39,823 nucleotides of DNA from Candidatus Methanophagales archaeon (GTDB lineage: Archaea; Halobacteriota; Syntropharchaeia; Alkanophagales; Methanospirareceae), in assembly GCA_029241965.1 (NCBI GenBank), contig JAPWVK010000178.1, positions 1 to 39,823 of the forward strand, given 5' to 3'. The notes under the pieces are model-generated. The model saw only the letters and a program-made list of their open reading frames with translations. It was not told where the DNA came from and made no database searches. Below are positions 1 through 9,148 of the stretch, piece by piece. A program made the translations under genes and the position numbers. Numbering within the stretch: position 1 is the first letter of the stretch; every line of letters begins with the position of its first letter.

Positions 1-426
1 AAATAGCTACACTGTTACGGAAACAGCCTAAGGGCTCACGTCGTGTTCTACATGACCAGATAGTGACACGGGACAGCACGTTTAAGATGAATGTCGTACT
101 GATCTGGGGAAAGGGATACGAAGAAGCGATGGTTCTGGCGACGACACTCTGGGAGTCGGACCAGTTCATAGTACCGGTGAAGCAGGGTAATGCCTGTAGA
201 GGGAAGGGACTGGCAGGAGCGCGATGGACCGGCAGGGACACACCCTCCATACTCAGAGATGGGCAAGGGCTGTCAACAAAACTGTGGTTCATAATTCTAC
301 GAGAACGTAGAGGATGTACTCCTGAAGAGCCGGATGAGGGAAAACTTCAAGTCCGGTTCTGTGAGGGGGCTCATAGCAACCTTGGGGCTATTACCTCAAA
401 AAGGTGTGCTATGGGCTCTACTCGAC
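1..426 (+). mobile_element. 3' part of an ORF-poor group II intron (RT N-terminal remnant, domains IV-VI)
   Basis: Domain V-like hairpin gagccggatgaggg-aaaa-cttcaagtccggttc at 327-360. DVI-like arms gctcatagcaacc / ggtgtgctatgggc. Intron 3' end ...tctactcgac at ~426. ORF 63-440 carries an intron-RT N-terminal-like stretch (KQGNACRGKGLAGARWTGRDT) that jumps straight to DIV/DV. Confidence 0.7.
306..382 (+). repeat. Direct repeat copy 1 (DIV-base/DV/DVI of group II intron)
   Basis: cgtagaggatgtactcctgaagagccggatgagggaaaacttcaagtccggttctgtgagggggctcatagcaacct, nearly identical to 922-998. Confidence 0.85.
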
Positions 427-1032
427 AGAAGGTTGGCTAAGTTCGGGCTGACGATTTCGGAAGAGAAGAGCAGAATCATCGCGTTTGGGCGGAATGCCTG
501 CCAACAATCACGGAAGCAGGACAAGAAGTGTGCTACGTTTGACTTTCTTGGCTTTACACACTTCTGCGATAAGGCCAGAAACGGGTATTTCAAGGTAGGG
601 CACGAGACGTCCAGTAAGAAGTTCAGGCAGAAGATGAAAGAGATGACCCAGTGGCTAAAAGGTATCAGAAATCGCGTGAAACGGGAGGTCTGGTGGCGAA
701 TACTGGGACAAAAACTGGTTGGACATTACCAGTACTATGGTATGAGCGGTAACATGCGGGGAATAAGGAACTTCCATTATCACACGGTGCGACTCGCCTT
801 CAAGTGGATAAACAGGCGCAGCCAGAAGAAGAGTTATAACTGGCTACAGTTTAACCGCTTTCTTTCATTTAATCCGCTACCAAAGCCGAAGATTTATCAT
901 TTTACTTATACCCTATTCAATCGTAGAGGATGTGTTCCTGAAGAGCCGGATGAGGGAAAACCTCAAGTCCGGTTCTGTGAGGGGGCTCTTAGCAACCTCG
1001 AAGCTAATACTCCATCAGGTGGTGGATTATAA
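427..1032 (+). pseudogene. Group II intron reverse transcriptase/maturase, C-terminal fragment (lacks the RT catalytic domain)
   Basis: ORF 334-1032; recognisable maturase homology starts only at RRLAKFGL (~427). No YADD-containing RT domain upstream. Confidence 0.75.
922..998 (+). repeat. Direct repeat copy 2 (DIV-base/DV/DVI of group II intron)
   Basis: cgtagaggatgtgttcctgaagagccggatgagggaaaacctcaagtccggttctgtgagggggctcttagcaacct. Confidence 0.85.
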
Positions 1033-1168
1033 GTTCTACTCGACAAGAAGATATGTACGATGGGCAAAGCGGATGCTCTGCAATTCATTGCGGGTGTGGC
1101 ACGATTGGGGCTTAATGAGAAATATTGAATACGAATAAGAAAACAAAACTGAAATAAGGTGACAAGAT

Positions 1169-1621
1169 ATGAAAAAAATATTCATAGCAGGTTTAATAGC
1201 GGTAGTAGTAATAGTAGAGGCTGTGATGCTTGCTGGGTGCGTAGAAAAAAACCAAGTTGACGTAGAACAGGTGCGAAACTACGCGGATCCAATTACTGCA
1301 AATATCATTCTGGCAATGAATGAAGACAAGTACGCTAAATACTCTGAGCATTTCGATCAAACAATGAAAAACGCTATACCTGATGCTGTTTTTAATGAGA
1401 CAAACGTGGTGATAAAATCAAAGATTGGGGATTATGTATCAAATGAATTCGGGAAAGCGGAGAGGAAAGACCAATACACAATTGTGTACTACAAAGCATG
1501 ATTCACCGAGGAGCCCAACGATGTTATCGTCAAGGTTGTTTTCCAAGAAATTGAAGGAGAAACGGAAATATCTGGGCTGTGGTTAGACTCGCAAAAGTCA
1601 CCAAAGTTACGAGAGGAATAA
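1169..1621 (+). pseudogene. DUF3887-like lipoprotein interrupted by one in-frame TGA (1499-1501)
   Basis: Signal peptide and lipobox (MLAGC). The frame resumes after the TGA as FTEEPNDVIVKVVFQEIEGETEISGLWLDSQKSPKLREE*, with stop at 1619-1621. Confidence 0.7.
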
Positions 1622-1741
1622 TGAAAAACGCCTACAGCAATCGGATGCTCCGAATTCATTGCAGGGTGGAGCGGCCGGGACTCCTTTTTGGAAATCTGAA
1701 AACAAAGAGATATTTATATAATACAGATTATTATTCCATCT

Positions 1742-1915
1742 ATGAAAAGCAAATTGAAATGCCCAAAATGTAACCACGAGTTCGAGTATAGCTGGGTACC
1801 GTTGGCATCTCTTACAAGCATTAGATTGGGTAAGAAAAGATATATGCGATGTCCAAAATGCCATAAGTTTTCTTTGTTCAATGTAAGGGATACAAGAATT
1901 AGCGAAAATAAATGA
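1742..1915 (+). CDS. Small zinc-ribbon protein (57 aa)
   Basis: ATG to TGA: MKSKLKCPKCNHEFEYSWVPLASLTSIRLGKKRYMRCPKCHKFSLFNVRDTRISENK; two CPKC knuckles. Below the ORF-track length cutoff. Confidence 0.75.
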   Translation: MKSKLKCPKCNHEFEYSWVPLASLTSIRLGKKRYMRCPKCHKFSLFNVRDTRISENK

Positions 1916-1968
1916 GCGGCGGGCTTCTGCGAAGAGTAAATCCCCTTGAGTGTTAGCGGTTATAAACG

Positions 1969-2244
1969 TTGGAGAACTATACAAAGGAGCTTACGGATCA
2001 TAACGTGGAAAAGAAGTTGAAAGAGGTTGAAGAATTAATTCAAATTCAAATCGTTTTGGATATGAACGTAACTGCGTCCAGGATTTATGGCTTTTATTAC
2101 CACTTATTAAAGAGAAGAGGCGAATTGATTGATGAGCGAGTTCTCATCGCATCTATTGCAATTTCATTTGGTGAGACGAAAATAGTAACGAGAAATGCTG
2201 AGCACTTCAGGAGAATACCTGAGATCGAGGTAATATCTTATTGA
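1969..2244 (+). pseudogene. PIN-domain (VapC-like) protein, C-terminal part
   Basis: DERVLIASIAISFGETKIVTRNAEHFRRIPEIEVISY matches PIN C-terminal pattern. The N-terminal acidic motif is missing and the start is TTG. Confidence 0.5.
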
Positions 2245-2275
2245 TTAACAGAAAAGAAATCGTTGTGTAATATAG

Positions 2276-2653
2276 TTGGATCTCCACGCTCCCCTGCACG
2301 CACACGGGTACAACAAAGCCAACTCAAACAATAGAAGTACAAAAGCTGTACATCCATCCTGCGCGGGCACTGGCGGGCATACCGAATCCGTAAGGATTTA
2401 CGGAAATGATGTGGACGAGCACGCTTCAGGGACCGGTTACATTGAAGATGGGGATACATTAACCTTTGATTCCTCATTTACCTTAGAAGCCGGCAAAATC
2501 AACACCCATAAAATAGAAACAGGCTCGTATCCGCAGATTCCCCATACGAAGGCGTTACAAGCAGAAACCGGCTGGCTAAACTGCACTTCGTTCGTGGATG
2601 CGAATGGAAAGGAATATGACGATTGGATACCAGCAATAAAGTTAGGGTCATAA
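2276..2653 (+). pseudogene. Truncated copy of the recurrent surface module (GTGGHTE...TGSYPQIxHT...WIPAIKL)
   Basis: CAGTGGHTESVRIYG...IETGSYPQIPHTKAL...CTSFVDANGKEYDDWIPAIKLGS. Upstream homology (TKPTQTIEVQKLYIHP) is in another frame, implying a frameshift. Confidence 0.65.
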
Positions 2654-2739
2654 AACCCTTTTTTCTTGGAAAACAAAAGGCGGTTATGCTTTATATGCGA
2701 TAAAACGATTTGATACTCCTAATTTGGTTTTACAATGTT

Positions 2740-3831
2740 TTAGTCACGCTGATTTTCCCACAAAGAACACACCGGATCCTCACCCAGATAATCGCCCGAA
2801 GTAGCATACGCCCTGGACCGGCATCCTCCACAGATTCGCTTATATTTGCACGTTCCACAGTGTCCTTTCAATTTACGCGCTCTCAACGCCTTGAACATCT
2901 CTGAATTCCGGACGATATCCAGAAAAGGGGTTTCTTTTATATTCCCCGCCTTTACGGGCAGGTATGCACATGGAGCCACATCACCATTAGGAAAGATATG
3001 AAAACGGGTGATACCCGCCGTGCATCCGGTAAACTTAGTTCCATCCACACGATCCACAATCTCTTTATCTTCCATATAAGCCCAGTATTGTGGATTGCAA
3101 ATCGGTTTAAGCCACGTATTCACTTCCGTTTGCTCAGTCGCCGTATAGTCAAAGAACTCCATGTTCTCATCCGTGGACAAACAAGCTTCAGAAATCTGCT
3201 TACCACGACCAACAGCAATCAAATAAATGAGATAGATTCGCCATATGTTTAAATCATCAGCAAACTTGATTATTTCTGGTATTCCGCTATAATTATCCCT
3301 TGTCACTGTGGTGAAGAACTGTACAGAAAGCCCTTCCTCTTCACATGCTTTCAGCCCGCGGAGCATGTTCTTAAACGCACCATTCACGCCACGAAACACA
3401 TCATGTGCACTGCCAACAGCATCAATGCTCATTGCCGCACGTTCAAGACCCGCTTTTTTCAACCGTTTCGCAACTTCATTCGTTATCAGCGTTCCATTCG
3501 TTGCCATCACGACCTGCATGTCAAAAGACGCAGCATATTCGATGAGGTCATAGATGTCCTCTCTCAGCAGCGGCTCACCACCCGTGAATCCGAACTTGAC
3601 CGGCCCGAGCTTGGCTGCGTCCTCAATAAGCCCGAACCCCTCTTCTGTCGTGAGTTCTCCTGAGCCCACTTCGCTAATCGAACAATGTTTGCACTTTAGG
3701 TTACACCGCTTTGTGACCGCCCAGATGATCTCACCTGGCAGATAGCTGAAACAGCCGGTTCCTACCGCATCGTTTGCAAATATTTCGTCTTTATGTGCAC
3801 TTATCCATGACTTTAGTTCTTCTACTGACAT
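2740..3831 (-). CDS. Radical SAM protein with SPASM/twitch-type C-terminal cysteines
   Basis: CNLKCKHC (CxxxCxxC), GFTGGEPLLR, C-terminal CGTCKYKRICGGCRSRAYATSGDYLGEDPVC. Start reassigned to MSVEELKSW. Confidence 0.9.
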   Translation of the reverse strand: MSVEELKSWISAHKDEIFANDAVGTGCFSYLPGEIIWAVTKRCNLKCKHCSISEVGSGELTTEEGFGLIEDAAKLGPVKFGFTGGEPLLREDIYDLIEYAASFDMQVVMATNGTLITNEVAKRLKKAGLERAAMSIDAVGSAHDVFRGVNGAFKNMLRGLKACEEEGLSVQFFTTVTRDNYSGIPEIIKFADDLNIWRIYLIYLIAVGRGKQISEACLSTDENMEFFDYTATEQTEVNTWLKPICNPQYWAYMEDKEIVDRVDGTKFTGCTAGITRFHIFPNGDVAPCAYLPVKAGNIKETPFLDIVRNSEMFKALRARKLKGHCGTCKYKRICGGCRSRAYATSGDYLGEDPVCSLWENQRD

Positions 3832-4844
3832 TTTAAATACATTCCTAATCCTTTGAAAATGAAAATACCCATGAGTGCCACGAGTATAAAGAGCATCCCT
3901 ATGAATCCATTCTTGCATATAGCGTCTAACCCTCCTTTATTCCCCCATTCACCTTTAATCATTGGGATTACACTCCTGAGCAGGAAGAAAGCGGGTAACA
4001 GGAGCAATAGAACTGCTATTTCTTGTGTGATAAATATGACGGGAATAAACAGGATCAAAGAGCATAATGTCAATATGATATAGACTGGCGCCATTTTCTC
4101 CTTTCCGAATCTCACGACAAGAGTCCTTTTATTTGCCGATTTGTCCGCTTCATAATCGGGGAATTCGCGAATTATCTTCATTGCCGGCACAGCCACAGTC
4201 CACGGAAGCGCAACGATAAGAGGCAACCAGCTAAATCCCTGATAGATATAATAACCTGCAAATACCGGAATGGTAAATCCAATTGCCATAAATAGAGCGC
4301 TAAACCCATTATAAGACGCTCTCAGTGGTGGTGCTGTATAAAACAGACCCATTAAAATCCCGAATATGCCGAGTGGAATCGTTAATATTCCTGTATCAAA
4401 GTAGAACTGTAATATTACTCCAAGCGGGATAGTAGCGATGAAGAAGAGGATAGACGCCGTTAGAACCTGCTTTCCTGATAAAAGACCCTCAACCAATACC
4501 CGTGTGCCTCCAGTCGTGGTTACTCCGACTCTATCGCCACCAATTCGTCCTATATTTATCCTGTCTGTTTCATAATCGAAATACTCGTTCGACATGAATG
4601 CCCCATTCGTTATAAAATAGGTTATGATAAGCGAAATGACAAACACACGCAAATCTATTGTTCCCGCTTCGGACCATGCAATTGCGGTCCCGAGTAAGAA
4701 CGGTAAAAGTATCGTTGGATGCTTATGCAGTTCCTGAATCCTTACCCATGCAATCAATTTGTTAGCCACATTTTGCTGTGGGTTATCCTGAAATATAAAT
4801 ATGCTTTTTTGTGTACATATCCAGCCATGAACATAACATATCAC
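3822..4844 (-). CDS. UbiA-family prenyltransferase (MenA-like)
   Basis: Polytopic; NEYFDYETDRINIGRIGGDR and REFPDYEADKSANKRTLVVRFG. Overlaps the radical SAM start, suggesting an operon. N-terminus uncertain. Confidence 0.85.
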   Translation of the reverse strand: MICYVHGWICTQKSIFIFQDNPQQNVANKLIAWVRIQELHKHPTILLPFLLGTAIAWSEAGTIDLRVFVISLIITYFITNGAFMSNEYFDYETDRINIGRIGGDRVGVTTTGGTRVLVEGLLSGKQVLTASILFFIATIPLGVILQFYFDTGILTIPLGIFGILMGLFYTAPPLRASYNGFSALFMAIGFTIPVFAGYYIYQGFSWLPLIVALPWTVAVPAMKIIREFPDYEADKSANKRTLVVRFGKEKMAPVYIILTLCSLILFIPVIFITQEIAVLLLLLPAFFLLRSVIPMIKGEWGNKGGLDAICKNGFIGMLFILVALMGIFIFKGLGMYLKCQ

Positions 4845-5196
4845 AAGGAACTCAGAACTTGAATATGTTTAAAGCATTATGTGCCGCTCGCTAAAAACAT
4901 CCGGATTTGAATTTTAACGTAAGGTTTAGTATTTACTAAAAATTACCCTATTCCAAGAGTTAGAATATCGTTTTATACACGCCCAATGTCCGTTCTGCCG
5001 TTTTATCTTAGGTATGGCCATTTTCAAATATTCGCCTCGACTCTGCACCCTTCTTTTCCATATCGCCACTTAACACCTCTTCTATTTTACTTGTCCATTT
5101 ATTCAGAGCCATTAGCATATCTATTTTGCATTGATAATATCATATAAATAATTGTACGGTCTTTGTTCTGCATAAGACTACAGGAACTAAAAGAAA

Positions 5197-6957
5197 ATGA
5201 GGCTGAAAGGAACCTGGGAACTCGCAGCGATAGCCGCACTAACCATCTTTTTCCTGCTTTTTGCGGTCTTTAACCTGGGTGCCGTTACGATGCCTTCTTC
5301 CTGCTGGCAGCCGTCAAAAGCAGCTTTGGGCGAAGAGGATATCCCTGTGGTTTTTGACTTAGGACATGTTCAGCAAGTAAAAGCGGTTTATATATTCTTG
5401 CGTGATGCGAAGCGGACTAAGTTCGAGCTATATGGCTGTGCTGTGGATGATGTGGGGCCGCGTTCAGAAGATTGGCGGATGCTCGCCTCTTATGATAAAG
5501 ACCCCGCAAATAGTGTGCACTTTTCCAATTGGGATAAAAAGGATTTTGGTAATAACAGCGTACGGTTTCTCAAGTTCATATTCGATGCCGCGGAGTCGGA
5601 CGGTAAGATAGGGGAGATTCTGGTAATATCTGCGGGGAATAAAAAGGTTGATGTTGTTGATGTACAGGCGGAAGGTGAGTTCGAAGACCCGGTGCAGTTA
5701 GTAGATGAGCAACAGTTCGTGGAACTTCCAATCACACAGAAGTATGGCGCTTACTTTGATGAGATGTACTTTATGCGAACTGCGGAAGAGCATTTGAATC
5801 GTGAGGAGCCATACGAATGGACGCATCCACCACTCGGAAAGCTCATAATCGCATCGGGCATTCTAAAGTTTGGTATGAACCCATTTGGCTGGCGCATTCT
5901 TGGCGCATTAGCCGCAGCATTGATGATTCCTATAATATTCCTTCTGAGTAAGCGCATGTTTAAAAGTGCATTAATGGGCTTCTTCGCGGCTTTCCTTTTG
6001 ACATTCGATTTCATGCACTTCGCTCTGGCGCGGTTGGCAACTGGCGAGATATACATCGCTTTTTTTTCTCTTTTGATGTTTTATTTTGCCTTCGATTATT
6101 TCTCCAACCGGGAGGGCAGTGAAAAAGGAAAGAACACCTCTCTTTTCCTGAGCTTTGTCTTCTTCGGGTGTTGCTTCGCGGTGAAATGGATTGCAATCTT
6201 TGGTTTTGTAGCAATTTTGATTCTATTAGTGATTAGCGATCTAAAAGTCAGGAAGCCAATTCTTAGCGATTGGAAGACCGTCTTAGCAGGGCTACTCGTT
6301 GCCGCGGCTATTTACATCGCGACTTATATTCCATCCATGTTCGCAGGCGAGGGACATGGTCTCGTGGATGTCATCAAGTTGCAGTTCTATATGTTTGGAT
6401 ACCATGCAGGAATTGACGCGACGCATCCTTTCTCTTCTCCCTGGTGGAGCTGGCCCTTGATGTTTAACCCTTTTGACCCAGGGGTTCATGTACCACTTTG
6501 GATGTACTCCAACACATTTGACGGCACAGTTTCGACAGTCGTTTTGATGGGTAATCCTATTATATGGTGGTGCGGTATTCCCGCTTTGATTTTCATAGCG
6601 GCACGGATCGTATCGGATAAAGTAAGACATATAGGTAGGGATAATAACGTTGAACTATTCATCCTCATTCCGTTCCTGTTGCAATGGATCCCGTTTTTGT
6701 TCATCTCGAGAATCCTATTCATCTATCATTTTATGCCCAACGTGCCGTTCATGATACTTGCACTCACTTATTGGATAAATGAGCTGCATATGAGACCGAC
6801 AACGCGGAAAAGTGTCGCCATCTTTGTTATAATGTACTTGATTGTGTTAGTATCCGCCGCAGTTCTTTTCTTCCTGTTTTACCCTGTTATATCGGGTTAC
6901 CCGGTAACGTATGAATATAAAGAGAGTTTAAAGTGGTTAAGTGGCTGGTCTTTTTGA
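5197..6957 (+). CDS. PMT-family (GT39-like) dolichyl-phosphate-mannose-protein mannosyltransferase with inserted N-terminal extracytoplasmic domain
   Basis: YFDEMYFMRTAEEHLNREEPYEWTHPPLGKLIIASGI, many TM segments, and a discoidin-like segment at ~aa 30-165. Confidence 0.85.
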   Translation: MRLKGTWELAAIAALTIFFLLFAVFNLGAVTMPSSCWQPSKAALGEEDIPVVFDLGHVQQVKAVYIFLRDAKRTKFELYGCAVDDVGPRSEDWRMLASYDKDPANSVHFSNWDKKDFGNNSVRFLKFIFDAAESDGKIGEILVISAGNKKVDVVDVQAEGEFEDPVQLVDEQQFVELPITQKYGAYFDEMYFMRTAEEHLNREEPYEWTHPPLGKLIIASGILKFGMNPFGWRILGALAAALMIPIIFLLSKRMFKSALMGFFAAFLLTFDFMHFALARLATGEIYIAFFSLLMFYFAFDYFSNREGSEKGKNTSLFLSFVFFGCCFAVKWIAIFGFVAILILLVISDLKVRKPILSDWKTVLAGLLVAAAIYIATYIPSMFAGEGHGLVDVIKLQFYMFGYHAGIDATHPFSSPWWSWPLMFNPFDPGVHVPLWMYSNTFDGTVSTVVLMGNPIIWWCGIPALIFIAARIVSDKVRHIGRDNNVELFILIPFLLQWIPFLFISRILFIYHFMPNVPFMILALTYWINELHMRPTTRKSVAIFVIMYLIVLVSAAVLFFLFYPVISGYPVTYEYKESLKWLSGWSF

Positions 6958-7379
6958 TAGTTCTTTTTTTGTGCTTCTTATATCCACAAGAATCTCACAG
7001 GATTTGGGTATATAACTAATTGAATATGCCTTTTTGGGTTTGTTGCACAAACTCATTTACCTTCCGTTCGGCAGCCTTTTCCCGATTTCACGGCATAACC
7101 AACCTTTCTTTTTTAAAAAGATTTGCTGAAGCAACAAAAAACTTTATATGTTATTAAAAAAAGATTTGGGCGGTTACCAAATAAGGATTCTGTTAACTGG
7201 CATTTTGATGAACATCATCTCGAAATTAGTTTCACAACATGTGAAACATTTCTGGCCTCTATTGCAGACTATTTAAACTCCTTTTTTCTTAGCTTCTATT
7301 GTGGTAGCGAATAAAAAAAGCTATCATAATCAAAAGTTGTTAAATTCGATAAAAAAAATAGGAGGTGAAAACGAAAAAA

Positions 7380-8693
7380 ATGATAGGTAATAAAACTATT
7401 GTAGGTCTTATGATAACGACAATGGTCCTTTCTTGTGTTGCAGTTGCGGTTACTGCGGATGAAGGTCCTGTAGAGCCAATGGGTATTCTGCCCGGGTCAA
7501 TAACAACTACGCTCATCGCAGATAGTACTATTGTAGATGCGGATATATCAGGCAGTACGGATATCACATTAGGCGACGGCCAGAGTTTCAAAGGAGCCCA
7601 AGGACTGACAGTTTCAGCCACTAATGCGTTAACTGTTACTGGTGGTGCGGCTTCAACCTGGTCAACCACTGCTGGCGATTTAACTATAGAAGCGGGAATA
7701 GCTACTCCTGCTGCGCTAAAATTAATTTCTGACGAGAGTACTGTGGATGCGGTTACGATTGATGCTACTGTTGGTGGTATAGACATTACTACCGGTGGCT
7801 CAGAAGACATTGACATTACCGGGTCAGGAGGAGTTAACATTCAGTCTTCAGAAACACACGCTAGTGCATTAACTTTGGCGGCTACTGGCGCTGCTGGTGG
7901 AGTTGACATTAATACAACTAATGGTATTATTGCCATAACTGCCGGTGGTTCAGACAATGGTGACATCACTTTGACAGTCGGAGATGACTTCACGCTTAAT
8001 GGTGTCGCTGATTCTGCCTATGCTATTGGTGCCTCAACTGTTGGTGGAACAATAGCCATTGGTGGAACTGCTCAAACAGGAGCTATTACTTTAGGTTCGA
8101 GTAGTGCTGGCCAGACGGTTAATATTGGTACAGGCGCAGGTGCTAGCGACATTAACATTGGTACTGATGCAACCGCTGTAAATACTATTGATATTGGTGC
8201 GGACAGTGACGATACGGTCACTATTCACGGTACTGTGGTCTTCTCGGATGACTATGTCACGAATGACGAACTGGCTGCTAATGCGGTGCCAACGCTTATG
8301 ACTAAATCCGCTGCGAGAGTGTCAACAGTAAATGCATCATATAATGATGGCTATGGCACAACATGGACCAATAATACATGGAACGTTGGCTCGCTGAGCA
8401 TACCCCGAGGTGTTTCAGGTTCAAACCTTACCATCCATTACAGCGCAGAAACCGATGTTAGTGACTCGGCTACCGTGCTTCACGTAACATGCAATGTTTC
8501 TGGTAGTAATGCGGATACTGCGGACATAAAATTCGGTGATTATGCCGGTATTAATCAGACTTACAGTGCAGTATTCTATGCAACAGGTGTTACTGATGGC
8601 AGCGTACCGATAAAGATAGGATACAGAGCTGCAGGTGACGGCACGGTTGGATTAACGAACCAGACAATAGTAGTGGTAGCGTATCCAGCGTAA
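7380..8693 (+). CDS. Secreted repetitive beta-rich protein (tail-fibre/adhesin-like repeats)
   Basis: Signal peptide (MIGNKTIVGLMITTMVLSCVAVAVTA) preceded by ggaggtg. Repeats such as AITLGSSSAGQTVNIGTGAGASDINIGTDATAVNTIDIGADSDDTVTIHG. Confidence 0.75.
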   Translation: MIGNKTIVGLMITTMVLSCVAVAVTADEGPVEPMGILPGSITTTLIADSTIVDADISGSTDITLGDGQSFKGAQGLTVSATNALTVTGGAASTWSTTAGDLTIEAGIATPAALKLISDESTVDAVTIDATVGGIDITTGGSEDIDITGSGGVNIQSSETHASALTLAATGAAGGVDINTTNGIIAITAGGSDNGDITLTVGDDFTLNGVADSAYAIGASTVGGTIAIGGTAQTGAITLGSSSAGQTVNIGTGAGASDINIGTDATAVNTIDIGADSDDTVTIHGTVVFSDDYVTNDELAANAVPTLMTKSAARVSTVNASYNDGYGTTWTNNTWNVGSLSIPRGVSGSNLTIHYSAETDVSDSATVLHVTCNVSGSNADTADIKFGDYAGINQTYSAVFYATGVTDGSVPIKIGYRAAGDGTVGLTNQTIVVVAYPA

Positions 8694-8857
8694 GTTGTAG
8701 ACAACACAACACACAGAACTATATAAAAAAACAGTAAAAAGTTCAAAAGGGATTTTTTTTTTCTCTCCCTTTTTTATTTATTTTTAAACTCTATTTCTTT
8801 ATTTAATATTAAATCTTATATTCCGATAAAGTTAATATCCAATAGAGGTGATGGTAA

Positions 8858-9148
8858 ATGGAAATTTGGTCAGCAAATAAGAATATGGGTGCTTACCCTA
8901 AATGTGAGCAAGAGCTTTTAGCACTTTATCATGTAAAAACAGCGGTGTTTTGTGATGGCAAGCTGCTGAGTGCTGATATAAAAGATAGAGAAACAGTTGA
9001 GGTGGCTTGCATCGAAGCGAAAACATATTCAGAAAAGCTACCAGAGATAAATATTGGTAGGACTTTTTTGAACACATATTTTATCACCTTGAATGGTGAA
9101 GAGATTTGTGTTAAAAGAACGGAGGTAGAATCACTAAAAAATGCCTGA
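8858..9148 (+). CDS. Hypothetical protein (96 aa), overlapping the next gene
   Basis: SD-like gaggtgatg upstream of ATG; 8-nt overlap with 9141. Confidence 0.65.
   Translation: MEIWSANKNMGAYPKCEQELLALYHVKTAVFCDGKLLSADIKDRETVEVACIEAKTYSEKLPEINIGRTFLNTYFITLNGEEICVKRTEVESLKNA

Larger units (their letters stand above)
427..1044 (+). mobile_element. 3' part of a second, related group II intron (maturase/thumb C-terminus + domains V-VI)
   Basis: Reads RRLAKFGLTISEEKSRIIAFGR..FDFLGFTHFCDKARNGYFKVGHETSSKKFRQKMKEM..WLKGIRN..KLVGHYQYYGMSGN..KWINRRSQKKSYNW..PLPKPKIYH, typical of group II intron RT/maturase C-termini. A second DV hairpin lies at 943-976 and a second tctactcgac ends at 1044. Confidence 0.75.

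Noticed and set aside
5000-5120. Minus-strand 36-aa ORF MLMALNKWTSKIEEVLSGDMEKKGAESRRIFENGHT
   Set aside because: Too short, with no recognisable motif or convincing ribosome-binding site.
7229-7247. Inverted repeat gtttcac-aacat-gtgaaac in the intergenic region, and ORF 7123-7314
   Set aside because: Short palindrome with no recognised operator context; the ORF has no recognisable motif, so a regulatory site is not supported.
7340-7840. Minus-strand 166-aa ORF
   Set aside because: Antisense of the secreted repeat protein; composition follows from the opposite strand's Thr/Ile/Gly codons.
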